NCBI RefSeq assembly: GCF_028278985.1
Contig: NZ_JANQTA010000013.1
Location: 62,001-126,000 of the forward strand
Source of the DNA: Candidatus Nitrosopumilus sp.
Lineage (GTDB): Archaea; Thermoproteota; Nitrososphaeria; Nitrososphaerales; Nitrosopumilaceae
Reading direction: 5' to 3'
DNA: 64,000 nucleotides
Both the position numbers and the translations under genes were made by a program. Shown here piece after piece: positions 16,546-25,463 of this stretch. How positions within the stretch are numbered: position 1 is the first letter of the stretch; each line of letters starts with the position of its first letter. Under the pieces are notes generated by a model that had not been told where the DNA came from, made no database searches, and saw only the letters and a list, made by a program, of their open reading frames with translations.

Positions 16546-17700
16546 ATGGAAAAGGTCTGTGTTCTTGGTGCTGGAAGTACGAAATATGGTAAATTAGCAG
16601 ATAGTATTGCTGATATCACTACTCAAGCTTCAGTTGCAGCCATTGAAAGTGCTGGAATTGAGCCTAAAGAGATTGGAGCATCATACATCTCTAACGTATT
16701 TGGAGTAGCAGACAAACAAGTCCACATTGGTCCAGTCTTAATGAGCAGACTAGGAATTCCTGATAAACCATCATTAACAATAGAGTCTGCATGTGGAAGT
16801 GGTTCAGTTTCATTTAGAGAAGCCTATGCAAACATTGCAGCAGGATTTTATGATTGTCTTATTGCAACCGGTGTTGAAAAAGTAACTCATACTGGAACAG
16901 AATGGACAACAACATACTTTGCATATTGTTCTGACTTTTTCTATGAAGGTCAAGCCGGTGCATCCTTCCCAGGATTGTTTGCATCTATGGCAAGAGCATA
17001 TCTTACAGAATTTGATGCAACAGAAGAAGACTTTGCAAAAGTTGCAGTAAAGAATCATGATAATGGCGTACTTAATCCAAAAGCTCACATGCAAAAGAAA
17101 ATTACAGTTGATGATGTAATGAACTCTGCAGTTGTTGCTAGTCCATTGAAACTTTATGATTGCTGTCCCTTTTCTGATGGAGCAAGCTCTGTTGTTTTAT
17201 GTTCAGAAAAATTTGCAAAAGAACATGGTGGCGATTATGTTGAAGTTATTGGTTCAGGTAGAGGTGGTTCGCCTGCTGCATTACAAGGTCGTGATCATAT
17301 GACAACTATTCCAAGTACAAAGATTGCATCAGAAGCTGCATACAAAATGGCTGGAGTAACTTCAAAAGATATTGACTTTGCAGAAGTCCATGACTGTTTT
17401 ACTATTGCAGAAGTTGTTGACACTGAAGACTTGGGATTCTTTGAGAAAGGACAGGGTATTCAAGCTGTTAGAGAAGAGAGAACAAAATTAAATTCAGATA
17501 TTTCAATTAATCCTTCAGGTGGTCTTAAATCAAAAGGACATCCAATTGGTGCAACTGGAATTGGTCAAGTAGTAGAAATGTATGATCAATTAACTGGAAA
17601 CGCTGGTGAAAGAACTGTTAAAGATGCAAAACTTGGTTTAACTCATAACTTTGGTGCAACTGGAGCAAGTTGTGCTGTTCACATTTTCCAGAGTGTCTAA
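16546..17700 (+). CDS. Thiolase-family protein (acetyl-CoA acetyltransferase type)
   Basis: The 384-residue protein is an SCP2/archaeal-type thiolase. The nucleophile is C83 in ESACGSGSVSF. The later motifs EVHDCFTIAE, GGLKSKGHPIGATG with the catalytic His, and GASCAVHIF near the C-terminus are present. Thiolases condense or cleave acyl-CoAs; archaeal members supply acetoacetyl-CoA for mevalonate or cleave it in the 3-hydroxypropionate/4-hydroxybutyrate cycle. Which one applies here is not decided by sequence alone. The next gene, a DUF35 protein, begins 2 bp after the stop. Such thiolase-DUF35 pairs form complexes with HMG-CoA synthase in other archaea. Confidence 0.92.
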   Translation: MEKVCVLGAGSTKYGKLADSIADITTQASVAAIESAGIEPKEIGASYISNVFGVADKQVHIGPVLMSRLGIPDKPSLTIESACGSGSVSFREAYANIAAGFYDCLIATGVEKVTHTGTEWTTTYFAYCSDFFYEGQAGASFPGLFASMARAYLTEFDATEEDFAKVAVKNHDNGVLNPKAHMQKKITVDDVMNSAVVASPLKLYDCCPFSDGASSVVLCSEKFAKEHGGDYVEVIGSGRGGSPAALQGRDHMTTIPSTKIASEAAYKMAGVTSKDIDFAEVHDCFTIAEVVDTEDLGFFEKGQGIQAVREERTKLNSDISINPSGGLKSKGHPIGATGIGQVVEMYDQLTGNAGERTVKDAKLGLTHNFGATGASCAVHIFQSV

Positions 17701-17701
17701 A

Positions 17702-18067
17702 ATGTCTGTTGAAGAACAAGTCATTGAACATGCCAAACAAGGAAAACTTCTAACTCACAAATGCACTGAATGTGGTTATCTTCATCTCTCAACTGCTTAC
17801 TATTGTAGAGAATGCGGAAGTAAGGGATTTGAGGATGTCTTAGTTGATGGAAAGGGTACTGTGGCTACATATACCATAATTACTGTGGCTCCTGCAGGCT
17901 TTGAGAAATTCACTCCATATGCCTTTGTGGTCCTCAAATTAGATGATGCTGACTTGAGAATATCTGGATTTATGGAGGGAATTGCCACTCCTGATGATCT
18001 CCCTGTTGGAACACCCGCTAAAATCACTGGTTTTGATGAACGCGGTATTTTGATTGAAAAACAGTAA
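17702..18067 (+). CDS. DUF35 / OB-fold zinc-ribbon thiolase partner
   Basis: Starting at ATG 17702 gives 121 residues. The N-terminal zinc ribbon is CTECGYLHLSTAYYCREC (two CxxC pairs, about residues 19-36). The OB-fold follows with GKGTVATYTIITVAPAGF and an acidic LKLDDADLRISGFM. This domain positions CoA substrates between thiolase and HMG-CoA synthase in archaeal complexes. It lies 2 bp after the thiolase stop, so they are co-translated. The length is normal for the family. Confidence 0.9.
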   Translation: MSVEEQVIEHAKQGKLLTHKCTECGYLHLSTAYYCRECGSKGFEDVLVDGKGTVATYTIITVAPAGFEKFTPYAFVVLKLDDADLRISGFMEGIATPDDLPVGTPAKITGFDERGILIEKQ

Positions 18068-18137
18068 AAATTTTTGCTTGAATTATTAAAAAAATTCAAA
18101 ATCGATTCTTAATTATTTTGTATTCATGATCTCATTC

Positions 18138-18299
18138 ATGTCTGTTGAAGTTACATGTGGTAAATGTGGCGAAAAGATCACAAATATGAAAATGTTAAAG
18201 TCTCTCAAAGATGTAATGAATCCTTACAGTGGAAAATGCCCATCTTGTGGACAAAAACTTTCTACATCTGAATTTTCTCTTGATGTTCAAGAAAAATGA
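18138..18299 (+). CDS. Small zinc-ribbon protein (53 aa)
   Basis: A short frame starts at ATG 18138 (in-frame alternative ATG at 18126) and codes for 53 residues. Two CxxC pairs are visible, CGKCGEK near the N-terminus and CPSCGQK near residue 34, separated by a basic KMLKSLKDVMNPYSGK linker. That spacing fits a single zinc ribbon. It sits between the DUF35 gene and the GATC-rich promoter of the NrdD-like regulator. No family name can be given. Confidence 0.7.
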   Translation: MSVEVTCGKCGEKITNMKMLKSLKDVMNPYSGKCPSCGQKLSTSEFSLDVQEK

Positions 18300-18436
18300 T
18301 CCTAAAATGATCACAATATGATCGTTTTTTCCATTTTTGAAAATTTGTTGATCATATTTTGATCATTTTTGATCTTATCAAATGAAAATTTTGTTTAATC
18401 AACAATCTCAATGATCAAAAATTAAGACAAATGATC
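18298..18436. promoter_or_regulatory. Cluster of TGATC(A) motifs upstream of NrdD-like regulator
   Basis: TGATCA occurs at 18308-18313, 18349-18354, 18360-18365 and 18412-18417. TGATCC is at 18298, TGATCT at 18370 and 18432, and ATGATCGTT at 18318-18326. Eight GATC sites in 140 bp suggest an operator array. ATGATCGTT recurs upstream of the ribonucleotide reductase gene. Confidence 0.6.
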
Positions 18437-18467
18437 TAGTCATAAGTCTTATTTACCTCCTTTTTTT

Positions 18468-18479
18468 AGAATCAGTTAT
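18468..18479 (+). promoter_or_regulatory. Promoter start element shared with reductase gene
   Basis: AGAATCAGTTAT covers the expected transcription start and overlaps the ATG of the regulator. The same 12 bases occur at 20784-20795. In both places a TATA-like TTATTTA or ATTTAAG lies about 17 bases upstream. Confidence 0.5.
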
Positions 18480-20628
18480 GAAAATGAGCGATGAAGAGTT
18501 AGAAATGGATATGGATGATGATCTAGATGAAGATTTTGATGATGACGATGTAGATGATTCACCAAAAAGAAGTGGAATCTTACAATCTACATCAAAACGT
18601 GTAAGAATGATCTTCTCTGTTATGGCCAGTCCAAACAGAATCGATATCCTCAGAATTCTAAATTCCAAAGGACCTTTGACTTATTCTGAACTAAAATCAT
18701 TAGCCGGATTCAAATCCAAAAAAGAAAGTGGAAAATTTGCATACCACTTGAGAAAATTATTAAGACAATCACTTGTTGCATTAAACAAATCTGAAAGACG
18801 TTACACAATTACAAATCTTGGAAAACTTGTTTTAAGTTTAGCAAGACAAATTGAAGAACGCTCAATCATTGAAAGTGGAAAGATGTATGTCAGAACATCA
18901 CATGAATCCATTGAAGAATTTAATTCTCATAAAATTATACAATCTCTAGTTCGTGAAGGAAGTCTTCCACTTGAACTAGCACAAAAAATTACTGAAGAAG
19001 TTGAAAATAGAATTTACAAATATCAAACAACCTATCTTACAGGCTCACTTATCCGTGAAATGGTCAATTCTGTTCTTCTTGAGCATGGTCATGAGGAATA
19101 CAGGAACAAGCTTGCACGCCTGGGCTTGCCTGTATTTGATGTCCAAGAAATGATTTCAAACTTGGATAATGTAGATAATGGTGCTGAAGGTCTTTTGTTC
19201 AATACTGGACAAAGAGTCTTTGCAGAACATCTACTAACTAACGTTCTTCCAAAAGATGTTGCAGACTCTCATCTTTCTGGTGACTTACACATAACAAATC
19301 CCGGAATCTGGTCAATGATACCTGATACAATTTTTGTAAATGTTAAAGAACTCTTAGATGATGGAATTGATCTTGGAGGAAAATATCTTGATGTTTCAAG
19401 ACTTCCTGCATCAAAACAACTAGATGAAATTACAAGTTCATTATCAATTGTAATTTCATTATTATCAAAAGAAGCTTCTCAAGAAATAGTTCTTGATGGA
19501 TTACCACAACTCTTTAGTAAACATTCTAAATCATTAGGAGAACTAGAACAAAAACTTACAAATGCATTTGCAACGGCATCTACTACTTCAAAATATAATA
19601 AAACAAGTACAAATATTTCAATTCGATTACAATTAGGAACTGATGCAAAAATTGTTACTTCTATAATTAATGCATACAAAAATTACACAAAGCTAACACC
19701 ACTACCAAAAATTGGCTTGATCATTGATAGTGATAAAGGAAAGATTACTGATGTTTCAGAAGCTGCTGCTGAGATTATTTCTATTGGAGGAAAAGTAATG
19801 TTTGCAAAAGGACAAACATCTAGCTATGGTGTTACCAATGGTTCAACTAAAAGTTCTGGCCCATTAGCAATTACACTACAATCTGTATCAATTAACTTAC
19901 CACGACTTGCATTTGAATCAAACAAAGATGAAACCTACTTTAGAGCAAGACTTGCTTTGTTGATGAAGCCAGCATTGTCTTCTATGGCATTAAGAAAGAA
20001 AGACATTTCTGATCTTACAAGACGAGGTCTCAACCCAATCCTTGCAAAAAATACCCAATACATGCAAAAAAGCTCAGTTTCACTTGTGATTAATTTGGTA
20101 GGACTAAAAGAGGCAGTCTTTAACATTCTTGGATTCCAAGACAATAAAGAAGGCAAAGAAATCCTCCATAAGGTAATTGAGACTGCAGTTGATGTTGCTG
20201 CCAAAAAGGGAAAGGAATTAGGTGATTCTGTGGCTATTTGCATGACTGAAACTGAGGGTTCTGAGCGATTTGCAACCCTTGATGGCGAAAAATATGGCAA
20301 AAATTCTGCTCTAAATTCAATGGAAGGAGATTCCTATTCTCAAGGTGTAGTGATTAGTGCATCAGAAGTAGGTGATTATACTGCAAAAAGTGAGCCTATC
20401 AGTGAATGCAATAAAATCTCAAAACTACTTAATGGTGGTTTACTAGTAAATCTGGATATTGACAAGGGTGCCAAAGTTGCCGATATCAAAAAATCTATTG
20501 AAAAGACTGCAGAACTAACTTCATCCTTTAGACCAGTTAAAAAAATTGCAATTTGTGGTGAGTGTGGTTTCAAAGATGAACCAATTGATGATAAGTGTCC
20601 AAAGTGCAAGTCACCATACATTATCTGA
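18478..20628 (+). CDS. HTH - ATP-cone - NrdD-like fusion, candidate reductase regulator
   Basis: This 716-residue protein has four parts. They are an Asp/Glu-rich tail (5-27), an ArsR-like winged helix (about 40-125: SPNRIDILRILNSKGPLTYS), an ATP-cone (about 136-228: YVRTSHESIEEFNSHKII), and an NrdD-like barrel (about 230-680: HLSGDLHITNPG, SINLPRLAFE). A zinc motif CGECG...CPKC ends it four residues before the stop. Catalytic NrdD needs active-site cysteines and a C-terminal glycyl-radical loop. Here no cysteine occurs before about residue 600 and the loop is absent, so it cannot be a working reductase. ATP-cones bind ATP or dATP; with the HTH this suggests a nucleotide-sensing repressor, analogous in logic to NrdR. 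The reductase gene follows 204 bp downstream. Confidence 0.85.
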   Translation: MKMSDEELEMDMDDDLDEDFDDDDVDDSPKRSGILQSTSKRVRMIFSVMASPNRIDILRILNSKGPLTYSELKSLAGFKSKKESGKFAYHLRKLLRQSLVALNKSERRYTITNLGKLVLSLARQIEERSIIESGKMYVRTSHESIEEFNSHKIIQSLVREGSLPLELAQKITEEVENRIYKYQTTYLTGSLIREMVNSVLLEHGHEEYRNKLARLGLPVFDVQEMISNLDNVDNGAEGLLFNTGQRVFAEHLLTNVLPKDVADSHLSGDLHITNPGIWSMIPDTIFVNVKELLDDGIDLGGKYLDVSRLPASKQLDEITSSLSIVISLLSKEASQEIVLDGLPQLFSKHSKSLGELEQKLTNAFATASTTSKYNKTSTNISIRLQLGTDAKIVTSIINAYKNYTKLTPLPKIGLIIDSDKGKITDVSEAAAEIISIGGKVMFAKGQTSSYGVTNGSTKSSGPLAITLQSVSINLPRLAFESNKDETYFRARLALLMKPALSSMALRKKDISDLTRRGLNPILAKNTQYMQKSSVSLVINLVGLKEAVFNILGFQDNKEGKEILHKVIETAVDVAAKKGKELGDSVAICMTETEGSERFATLDGEKYGKNSALNSMEGDSYSQGVVISASEVGDYTAKSEPISECNKISKLLNGGLLVNLDIDKGAKVADIKKSIEKTAELTSSFRPVKKIAICGECGFKDEPIDDKCPKCKSPYII

Positions 20629-20650
20629 AAAACGTTAATCAAAAACTAAC

Positions 20651-20703
20651 AACGATCATTTTTCAAAACTTTTTGATCCATTTCAGATGTGACGATGATC
20701 GTT
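20651..20703. promoter_or_regulatory. ATGATCGTT sites upstream of ribonucleotide reductase
   Basis: AACGATCAT at 20651-20659 is the reverse complement of ATGATCGTT at 20695-20703; a TGATCC lies between them. The same nonamer occurs at 18318-18326 before the HTH/ATP-cone gene. This suggests a shared operator for both promoters. Confidence 0.55.
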
Positions 20704-20783
20704 AACACTGCATGTAATTGACCGGTATGAACTTCATAGTAACGGTGTCAATATTTTTGAACCGAGATTTAAGAAAAAGTTGC

Positions 20784-20795
20784 AGAATCAGTTAT
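20784..20795 (+). promoter_or_regulatory. Second copy of shared promoter start element
   Basis: AGAATCAGTTAT lies about 17 bases after a TATA-like ATTTAAG. If transcription starts here, the reductase mRNA has a leader of about 40 bases with a GGGGAG ribosome-binding site at about 20820. Confidence 0.45.
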
Positions 20796-20832
20796 ATCCA
20801 CATTCATCATAACCCTTGCGGGGAGATTATAA

Positions 20833-23484
20833 TTGGATAATTCACAAATAGAAAATACGATCAATGAGATCCGTAAGCGCAGTGGCGCAGTAACGGCTTT
20901 CAATCAAGATAAAATTTCAAATGCCATCTATAGGGCATTGGCAGCCACCTCTAAAGCCGACCGTGGCCTAGCCGATCAACTCGCAGGTAAAGTAGTTGAC
21001 AAACTTGTAGAACAAGGATTTACTAGTTCTAGAACACCTACAGTTGAAGATATTCAAGACATTGTAGAGTCAACGCTAATCGATAGTGGAAATAGCGATA
21101 TCGCAAAAGCATACATCGTCTACAGACATGAGAGAAGAAAATTAAGAGACGAGAAGATGAAGGTCTTGAATCTCAAGTCATTAGATCCAGTATCTAAGAA
21201 ATTTGATTTAAATTGCCTTAGAGTGCTTGCATCAAGATATCTTTTCAGAAATGGAAAAAATGAGATTATTGAATCACCAACTCAAATGTTTGAAAGAGTT
21301 GCAATTCTAGTAGGCGTAGGTGATTTAATGTATGATTCACAAATCTTTGACAAGTCAGCCAGCTCAAAACAAGATATTGATGAAGCAAAATCTTATCTTG
21401 AAAAACTTGATGCCTTTGATTACAAATTCAAAATTGGAGAATATTATCTCAACAAATGGCATTTCAGATCTTTAATCAACCACTATGTCACTCTAGCAAA
21501 CAAAGGTCAAATGAAAATCAGTTTCAAAGATCTTCTAACATTGCTTGCAGCAAAGAAACTCGATGACTATTCTGATAAAATTTCAGAGTACTTTGAGCTA
21601 ATGGTTTCTCAAGACTTCCTACCAAACTCTCCAACAATGATGAATGCAGGTGGAAGACTAGGACAACTATCTGCATGCTTTGTTCTTGGAATGGAAGATG
21701 GAATGGAACAAATCATGAAATCTACCTCAGATGCAGCATTAATCTTTAAGTCTGGTGGTGGTGTTGGAATCAACTATTCTGATCTTCGTGAAGAAGGCGA
21801 TATTGTTGCATCAACTTCAGGTGTAGCATCTGGTCCAGTTTCATTCATGAACATCATCAACACAGTCACTGAAGTCGTAAAACAAGGTGGAAAACGACGT
21901 GGTGCAAACATGGGAATCATTGAAGCATGGCATCCTGATGTTGAGAAATTCATCACAAACAAAACTGAACCAGGAGTCTTAGAGAACTTTAACGTAAGTG
22001 TTGGAATCTGGGAAGACTTTTGGCACTCACTAGTTAATACATCTGATGGAAATTATATTCTACGTAGTCCACGTGACAAAAAACCTGTCAAAGAAATTAA
22101 TGCACATCAATTAATTGATTTGATTGCATTATCCGCTTGGAAGAGTGCAGAGCCTGGTTTGATCTTCTTTGATCAAATTAACAAATACAATGTATTTGCA
22201 AAAGCCAGACAAGCACCACTAAGAGCTACAAACCCATGTGGTGAACAAAGTCTCTATCCATACGAGTCATGTAATCTTGGTTCAATTAACTTGGTAAATC
22301 TTGTAAAAAGACAAGCTGATGGAACTTATGAATTTGATTGGCAAAGATATGAAGAGACAATCAGAAAAACAACTCGTTTCTTAGATAACATCATTGATGT
22401 AAATCACTATCCTGTTGATGAAATCAATGTTGCATCAAAAGAATCAAGAAGAATTGGATTAGGTGTAATGGGAGTAGCCGATCTATTATACAAACTTAGA
22501 ATTCCATACAATTCCAAAGAAGGTTATGAACTACAATCAAAACTATCTGAAGCCCTAACTTACTATTCAATGGAAGAAAGTGTTGCTTTGGCAAAGTCTA
22601 GAGGTGAATTCCCACTTTGCTCAAAGACAGAATATCCTGAAGGAAAGATTCCTGTAGCTGGATATTATGAGAAACCTAAAGAGGCTCACTCCTATGAATG
22701 GGATGCACTAATTGAAAAAATCAAGCAATATGGAATTAGAAATGTACTGACAACAACTGTTGCTCCAACTGGAACACTATCTATGATTGCAGATTGCTCA
22801 AACGGAATGGAACCTGCATTTGCTCTAGTCTTTGAGAAGAGGGTTACTGTTGGTAGATTCTTTTACACAAACAAGATTGTTGAAGAAGCACTCAAAGAAG
22901 CAGGTCTTTACAATGATGAAATTCTTGCAAAGATTGCAGACAACTATGGTTCACTGAAAGGAATAGAAGAAATTCCACAATGGATGCAAGATGTCTTTGT
23001 TACAGCAATGGACATACACTGGGCTGATCATTTGATGGCTCAAGGCGTATGGCAAGATTGGATTGGAAATGCAATTGCAAAAACAATCAACATGCCATAT
23101 GATGTAACAGCTGAAGATGTAAAATCTGCATATCTTCTTGCACATGAACTTGGTCTAAAAGGAATCACAGTTTATCGTGATGGCTCTAGACACAAACAGG
23201 TTCTTCATATGACAAGTGAAAATGCACAAAAGACTTTTGATGTAACACCAACCGAACACCTTACGAAATTTGTTACTGAAACAATAACAAATCCATACAT
23301 CAAATCTCAAGTCAATGCTGCACTTGCACTCAAAGTTCATGATGAAGAGATTGTAGCTGAACCTCAGAAACAAGAAGAAGTTTCAGAGGATCGTCTATGT
23401 CCAACATGTAAAAACAGCCTCGTATTTGTTGAAGGTTGTAGTATCTGCATTGAATGTGGATACAGCGGTTGTACTTCTGGATAG
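20833..23484 (+). CDS. nrdJ: Adenosylcobalamin-dependent (class II) ribonucleotide reductase
   Basis: The 883-residue enzyme starts at a TTG preceded by GGGGAG. An N-terminal ATP-cone (about 12-100: KRSGAVTAFNQDKISNAIY) provides allosteric control. The catalytic barrel contains NSPTMMNAGGRLGQLSACF with one redox Cys, FKSGGGVGIN, and NPCGEQSLYPYESCNLGSIN with the thiyl-radical Cys and N-C-E triad. TTTVAPTGTLSMIA follows. The C-terminal CPTCKNSL...CSICIECGYSGC zinc/redox tail is typical of B12-dependent reductases. It makes deoxyribonucleotides in the cytoplasm without an oxygen-derived tyrosyl radical. The preceding pseudo-NrdD regulator probably controls it. No small subunit gene is adjacent, as expected for class II. 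Confidence 0.95.
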   Translation: MDNSQIENTINEIRKRSGAVTAFNQDKISNAIYRALAATSKADRGLADQLAGKVVDKLVEQGFTSSRTPTVEDIQDIVESTLIDSGNSDIAKAYIVYRHERRKLRDEKMKVLNLKSLDPVSKKFDLNCLRVLASRYLFRNGKNEIIESPTQMFERVAILVGVGDLMYDSQIFDKSASSKQDIDEAKSYLEKLDAFDYKFKIGEYYLNKWHFRSLINHYVTLANKGQMKISFKDLLTLLAAKKLDDYSDKISEYFELMVSQDFLPNSPTMMNAGGRLGQLSACFVLGMEDGMEQIMKSTSDAALIFKSGGGVGINYSDLREEGDIVASTSGVASGPVSFMNIINTVTEVVKQGGKRRGANMGIIEAWHPDVEKFITNKTEPGVLENFNVSVGIWEDFWHSLVNTSDGNYILRSPRDKKPVKEINAHQLIDLIALSAWKSAEPGLIFFDQINKYNVFAKARQAPLRATNPCGEQSLYPYESCNLGSINLVNLVKRQADGTYEFDWQRYEETIRKTTRFLDNIIDVNHYPVDEINVASKESRRIGLGVMGVADLLYKLRIPYNSKEGYELQSKLSEALTYYSMEESVALAKSRGEFPLCSKTEYPEGKIPVAGYYEKPKEAHSYEWDALIEKIKQYGIRNVLTTTVAPTGTLSMIADCSNGMEPAFALVFEKRVTVGRFFYTNKIVEEALKEAGLYNDEILAKIADNYGSLKGIEEIPQWMQDVFVTAMDIHWADHLMAQGVWQDWIGNAIAKTINMPYDVTAEDVKSAYLLAHELGLKGITVYRDGSRHKQVLHMTSENAQKTFDVTPTEHLTKFVTETITNPYIKSQVNAALALKVHDEEIVAEPQKQEEVSEDRLCPTCKNSLVFVEGCSICIECGYSGCTSG

Positions 23485-23530
23485 ATAACAGAATCACAAC
23501 TTTTTTACTTTCTTTTCCTTTTCGTTCTTC

Positions 23531-24649
23531 ATGGATAAGAAAATTCCAGGCATAATTATAGGCGTAGCAATTATTGCAATCATATCTGGAGTATTTCTAA
23601 CTCTTCCAAATACTGAAGTTGTTTCACAAAAATCAAATGAAAAAATTGGTCTTGTGATTAATACTCCATTTCAATCAGTATCATTGCAACAAATTGATGA
23701 AATTTTTACTGATGCATCATCAACAGGTATTGGAAGAAGCAATGTCTACTTGTTTTGGAATATTATAGAGCCTGAACGTGGAAATTTTGATTGGAAACAA
23801 TCTGATGTCCTTATGGGATTGAATGAAAAAAATGATCTCAAAGTAACATTATACTTTTCAGTAATTAATGGTCCAACATTAGGACCATTTCCAAATTGGA
23901 TTGGAAAGCCTTCAATCAATTCAATTGGTGAAGATAGACTAGTTACAGTTCTAGATGAAATTTTGTCAAGATATCATATTGTAGATACCGTAATCATTGC
24001 TGGAGAAACAGAATCACAATTTAGATATTCACCAGAAAATATTCCAGTGTACCAAGAATTATTTTTAGGAGTATATGAAAAACTAAAACAAAAACATCCT
24101 GATGTAAAATTTGGTAACTCTTTTGGTCTTCACCATGTATTGAATAAAGATTTAGATCACATTGTAACTGATCTTGCAGTAGGTGATTTTGTTGCATTTT
24201 CTTACTTTCCAGTTGATAGTCTAAATGATATTATCAAAACTCCAGAACAAGCAAAAAATGATTTATCCACAGTATTTGAGATGGTTCCAGACAAAAAAGT
24301 GGTATTTTTTGAAACTAGTTGGAGTTCTTCTGATTTTGTAGGTGGTGACAAATCTTCTCAAGAAGAATTTATGAAAGAAATGTTTGAATTTTATTCAGAA
24401 AATGAATCTCAAATTGAATTCATGACATGGTATCGTCAGTATGATAAACCAGAAGGAACTTGTGCATCAGAACGTCAAGATGTGGGGGATGAAAGCATTT
24501 CAGTTGGAGGCGGCTCTGGATTAGGTAGCAGTGATCATGTAATTGAACGACTGAATCATTATGTCTGTAATGCAGGATTAATTGAGATAAATGGAAATCC
24601 AAAACCTGCATGGACAGAATTCAAAAATCAAATTGAATTGATCAAATAA
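23531..24649 (+). CDS. Membrane-anchored TIM-barrel glycoside-hydrolase-like protein
   Basis: The 372-residue protein has an N-terminal signal anchor (IPGIIIGVAIIAIISGVFL) and a TIM-barrel-like domain facing outside. Segments such as NVYLFWNIIEPERGNFDW resemble the strand 2 region of clan GH-A hydrolases. TVIIAGETE and VVFFETSW fall where the acid/base and nucleophile glutamates would be. Two Cys near the C-terminus (GTCASERQD and YVCNAG) could form a disulfide. It stops 2 bp before the Nep1 start. The sugar substrate is unknown and catalytic activity is only suggested. Confidence 0.65.
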   Translation: MDKKIPGIIIGVAIIAIISGVFLTLPNTEVVSQKSNEKIGLVINTPFQSVSLQQIDEIFTDASSTGIGRSNVYLFWNIIEPERGNFDWKQSDVLMGLNEKNDLKVTLYFSVINGPTLGPFPNWIGKPSINSIGEDRLVTVLDEILSRYHIVDTVIIAGETESQFRYSPENIPVYQELFLGVYEKLKQKHPDVKFGNSFGLHHVLNKDLDHIVTDLAVGDFVAFSYFPVDSLNDIIKTPEQAKNDLSTVFEMVPDKKVVFFETSWSSSDFVGGDKSSQEEFMKEMFEFYSENESQIEFMTWYRQYDKPEGTCASERQDVGDESISVGGGSGLGSSDHVIERLNHYVCNAGLIEINGNPKPAWTEFKNQIELIK

Positions 24650-24651
24650 AC

Positions 24652-25320
24652 ATGATTTCTTTAATTCTTTCAGAATCTTCACTCGAACTTGTTCCAAGTA
24701 AATTAAAACATCATCCATCGGTTGTTTCTCATGCAAGAAAAATAGGAAAACGTCCTTCAGAAATTTTACTTGACAATTCTTGGCATTTTGCAGCAATGAA
24801 AGGAATTGAAAATGAACTAAAACGTGGTAGACCTGATCTAGTACACTTTTCTATACTTGAGGCAACTACAATTCCATTATATCAAAAAAATAAACTCAAA
24901 TTTTATGTTCATACAATTGATGACAAGGTGATTTCATTTAATCAAAATGTCCACATCCCAAAATCATATCATAGATTTGCAGGTTTAATTGAAAAATTAT
25001 ACAAAGAAAAAGAAGTCTCATCAAATGAAGAAACTTTACTCCAAATTAAAGACCAAACATTTTCTGAGTTACTTCAAGAGATCAACCCTTCGAAAATTAT
25101 TGGATTTTCTACTGAAGGGACTAGACAAACTTATGAACAATCAGTATCAGAAATTCCAGAAGATGGATGCATTGTTATTGGTGGATTTCAGAAAGGACAT
25201 TTTTCTAGATCCGTCTCAGGTACATTCAATGAACTTTATTCTATTGGAGATGATTCTTTTGAAGGACATGTTGTTGTTGCTAGACTATTGTATGAATACG
25301 AAAAAACCATTTTTATGTAG
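24652..25320 (+). CDS. nep1: 16S rRNA pseudouridine N1-methyltransferase Nep1
   Basis: The 222-residue protein matches archaeal Nep1/Emg1 over its full length. ILSESSLELVP at the start, LLDNSWHFAAMK, GRPDLVHFSILEATTIPLY and the C-terminal SPOUT knot region (IIGFSTEG, VIGGFQKGHF) are characteristic. It uses S-adenosylmethionine to methylate a hypermodified pseudouridine in small-subunit rRNA and assists ribosome assembly. The start is 2 bp after the upstream stop. The tRNA-Gly gene follows 22 bp after its stop. Confidence 0.92.
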   Translation: MISLILSESSLELVPSKLKHHPSVVSHARKIGKRPSEILLDNSWHFAAMKGIENELKRGRPDLVHFSILEATTIPLYQKNKLKFYVHTIDDKVISFNQNVHIPKSYHRFAGLIEKLYKEKEVSSNEETLLQIKDQTFSELLQEINPSKIIGFSTEGTRQTYEQSVSEIPEDGCIVIGGFQKGHFSRSVSGTFNELYSIGDDSFEGHVVVARLLYEYEKTIFM

Positions 25321-25342
25321 GCAATAAATTTTGCATTCTGTT

Positions 25343-25416
25343 GCAGTCATAGTATAGCCTGGTTAGTATTCGGGGTTTCCAACCCTGTGACGCGGGTTCG
25401 AATCCCGCTGACTGCA
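25343..25416 (+). tRNA. tRNA-Gly (anticodon TCC)
   Basis: The cloverleaf folds completely. Acceptor GCAGTCA pairs with TGACTGC and A is the discriminator. A four-pair D-stem contains two G-T pairs. The anticodon stem CGGGG/CCCTG encloses TTTCCAA, giving anticodon TCC. The T-stem GCGGG/CCCGC encloses TTCGAAT. CCA is not encoded and no intron is present. Confidence 0.96.
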
Positions 25417-25463
25417 TCTTTTCTCATAATAACGAATTAGTACTTGTAACTTTATACTACATT

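Noticed and set aside
18478-20628. Functional anaerobic ribonucleotide reductase (NrdD)
   Set aside because: The domain resembles NrdD, but there are no cysteines before about residue 600 and the glycyl-radical C-terminus is missing, so I call it a regulator-like fusion.
25343-25416. tRNA-Gly as integration site of the island
   Set aside because: The recombinase is about 5 kb away with core genes between, and I saw no repeated 3' tRNA fragment downstream.
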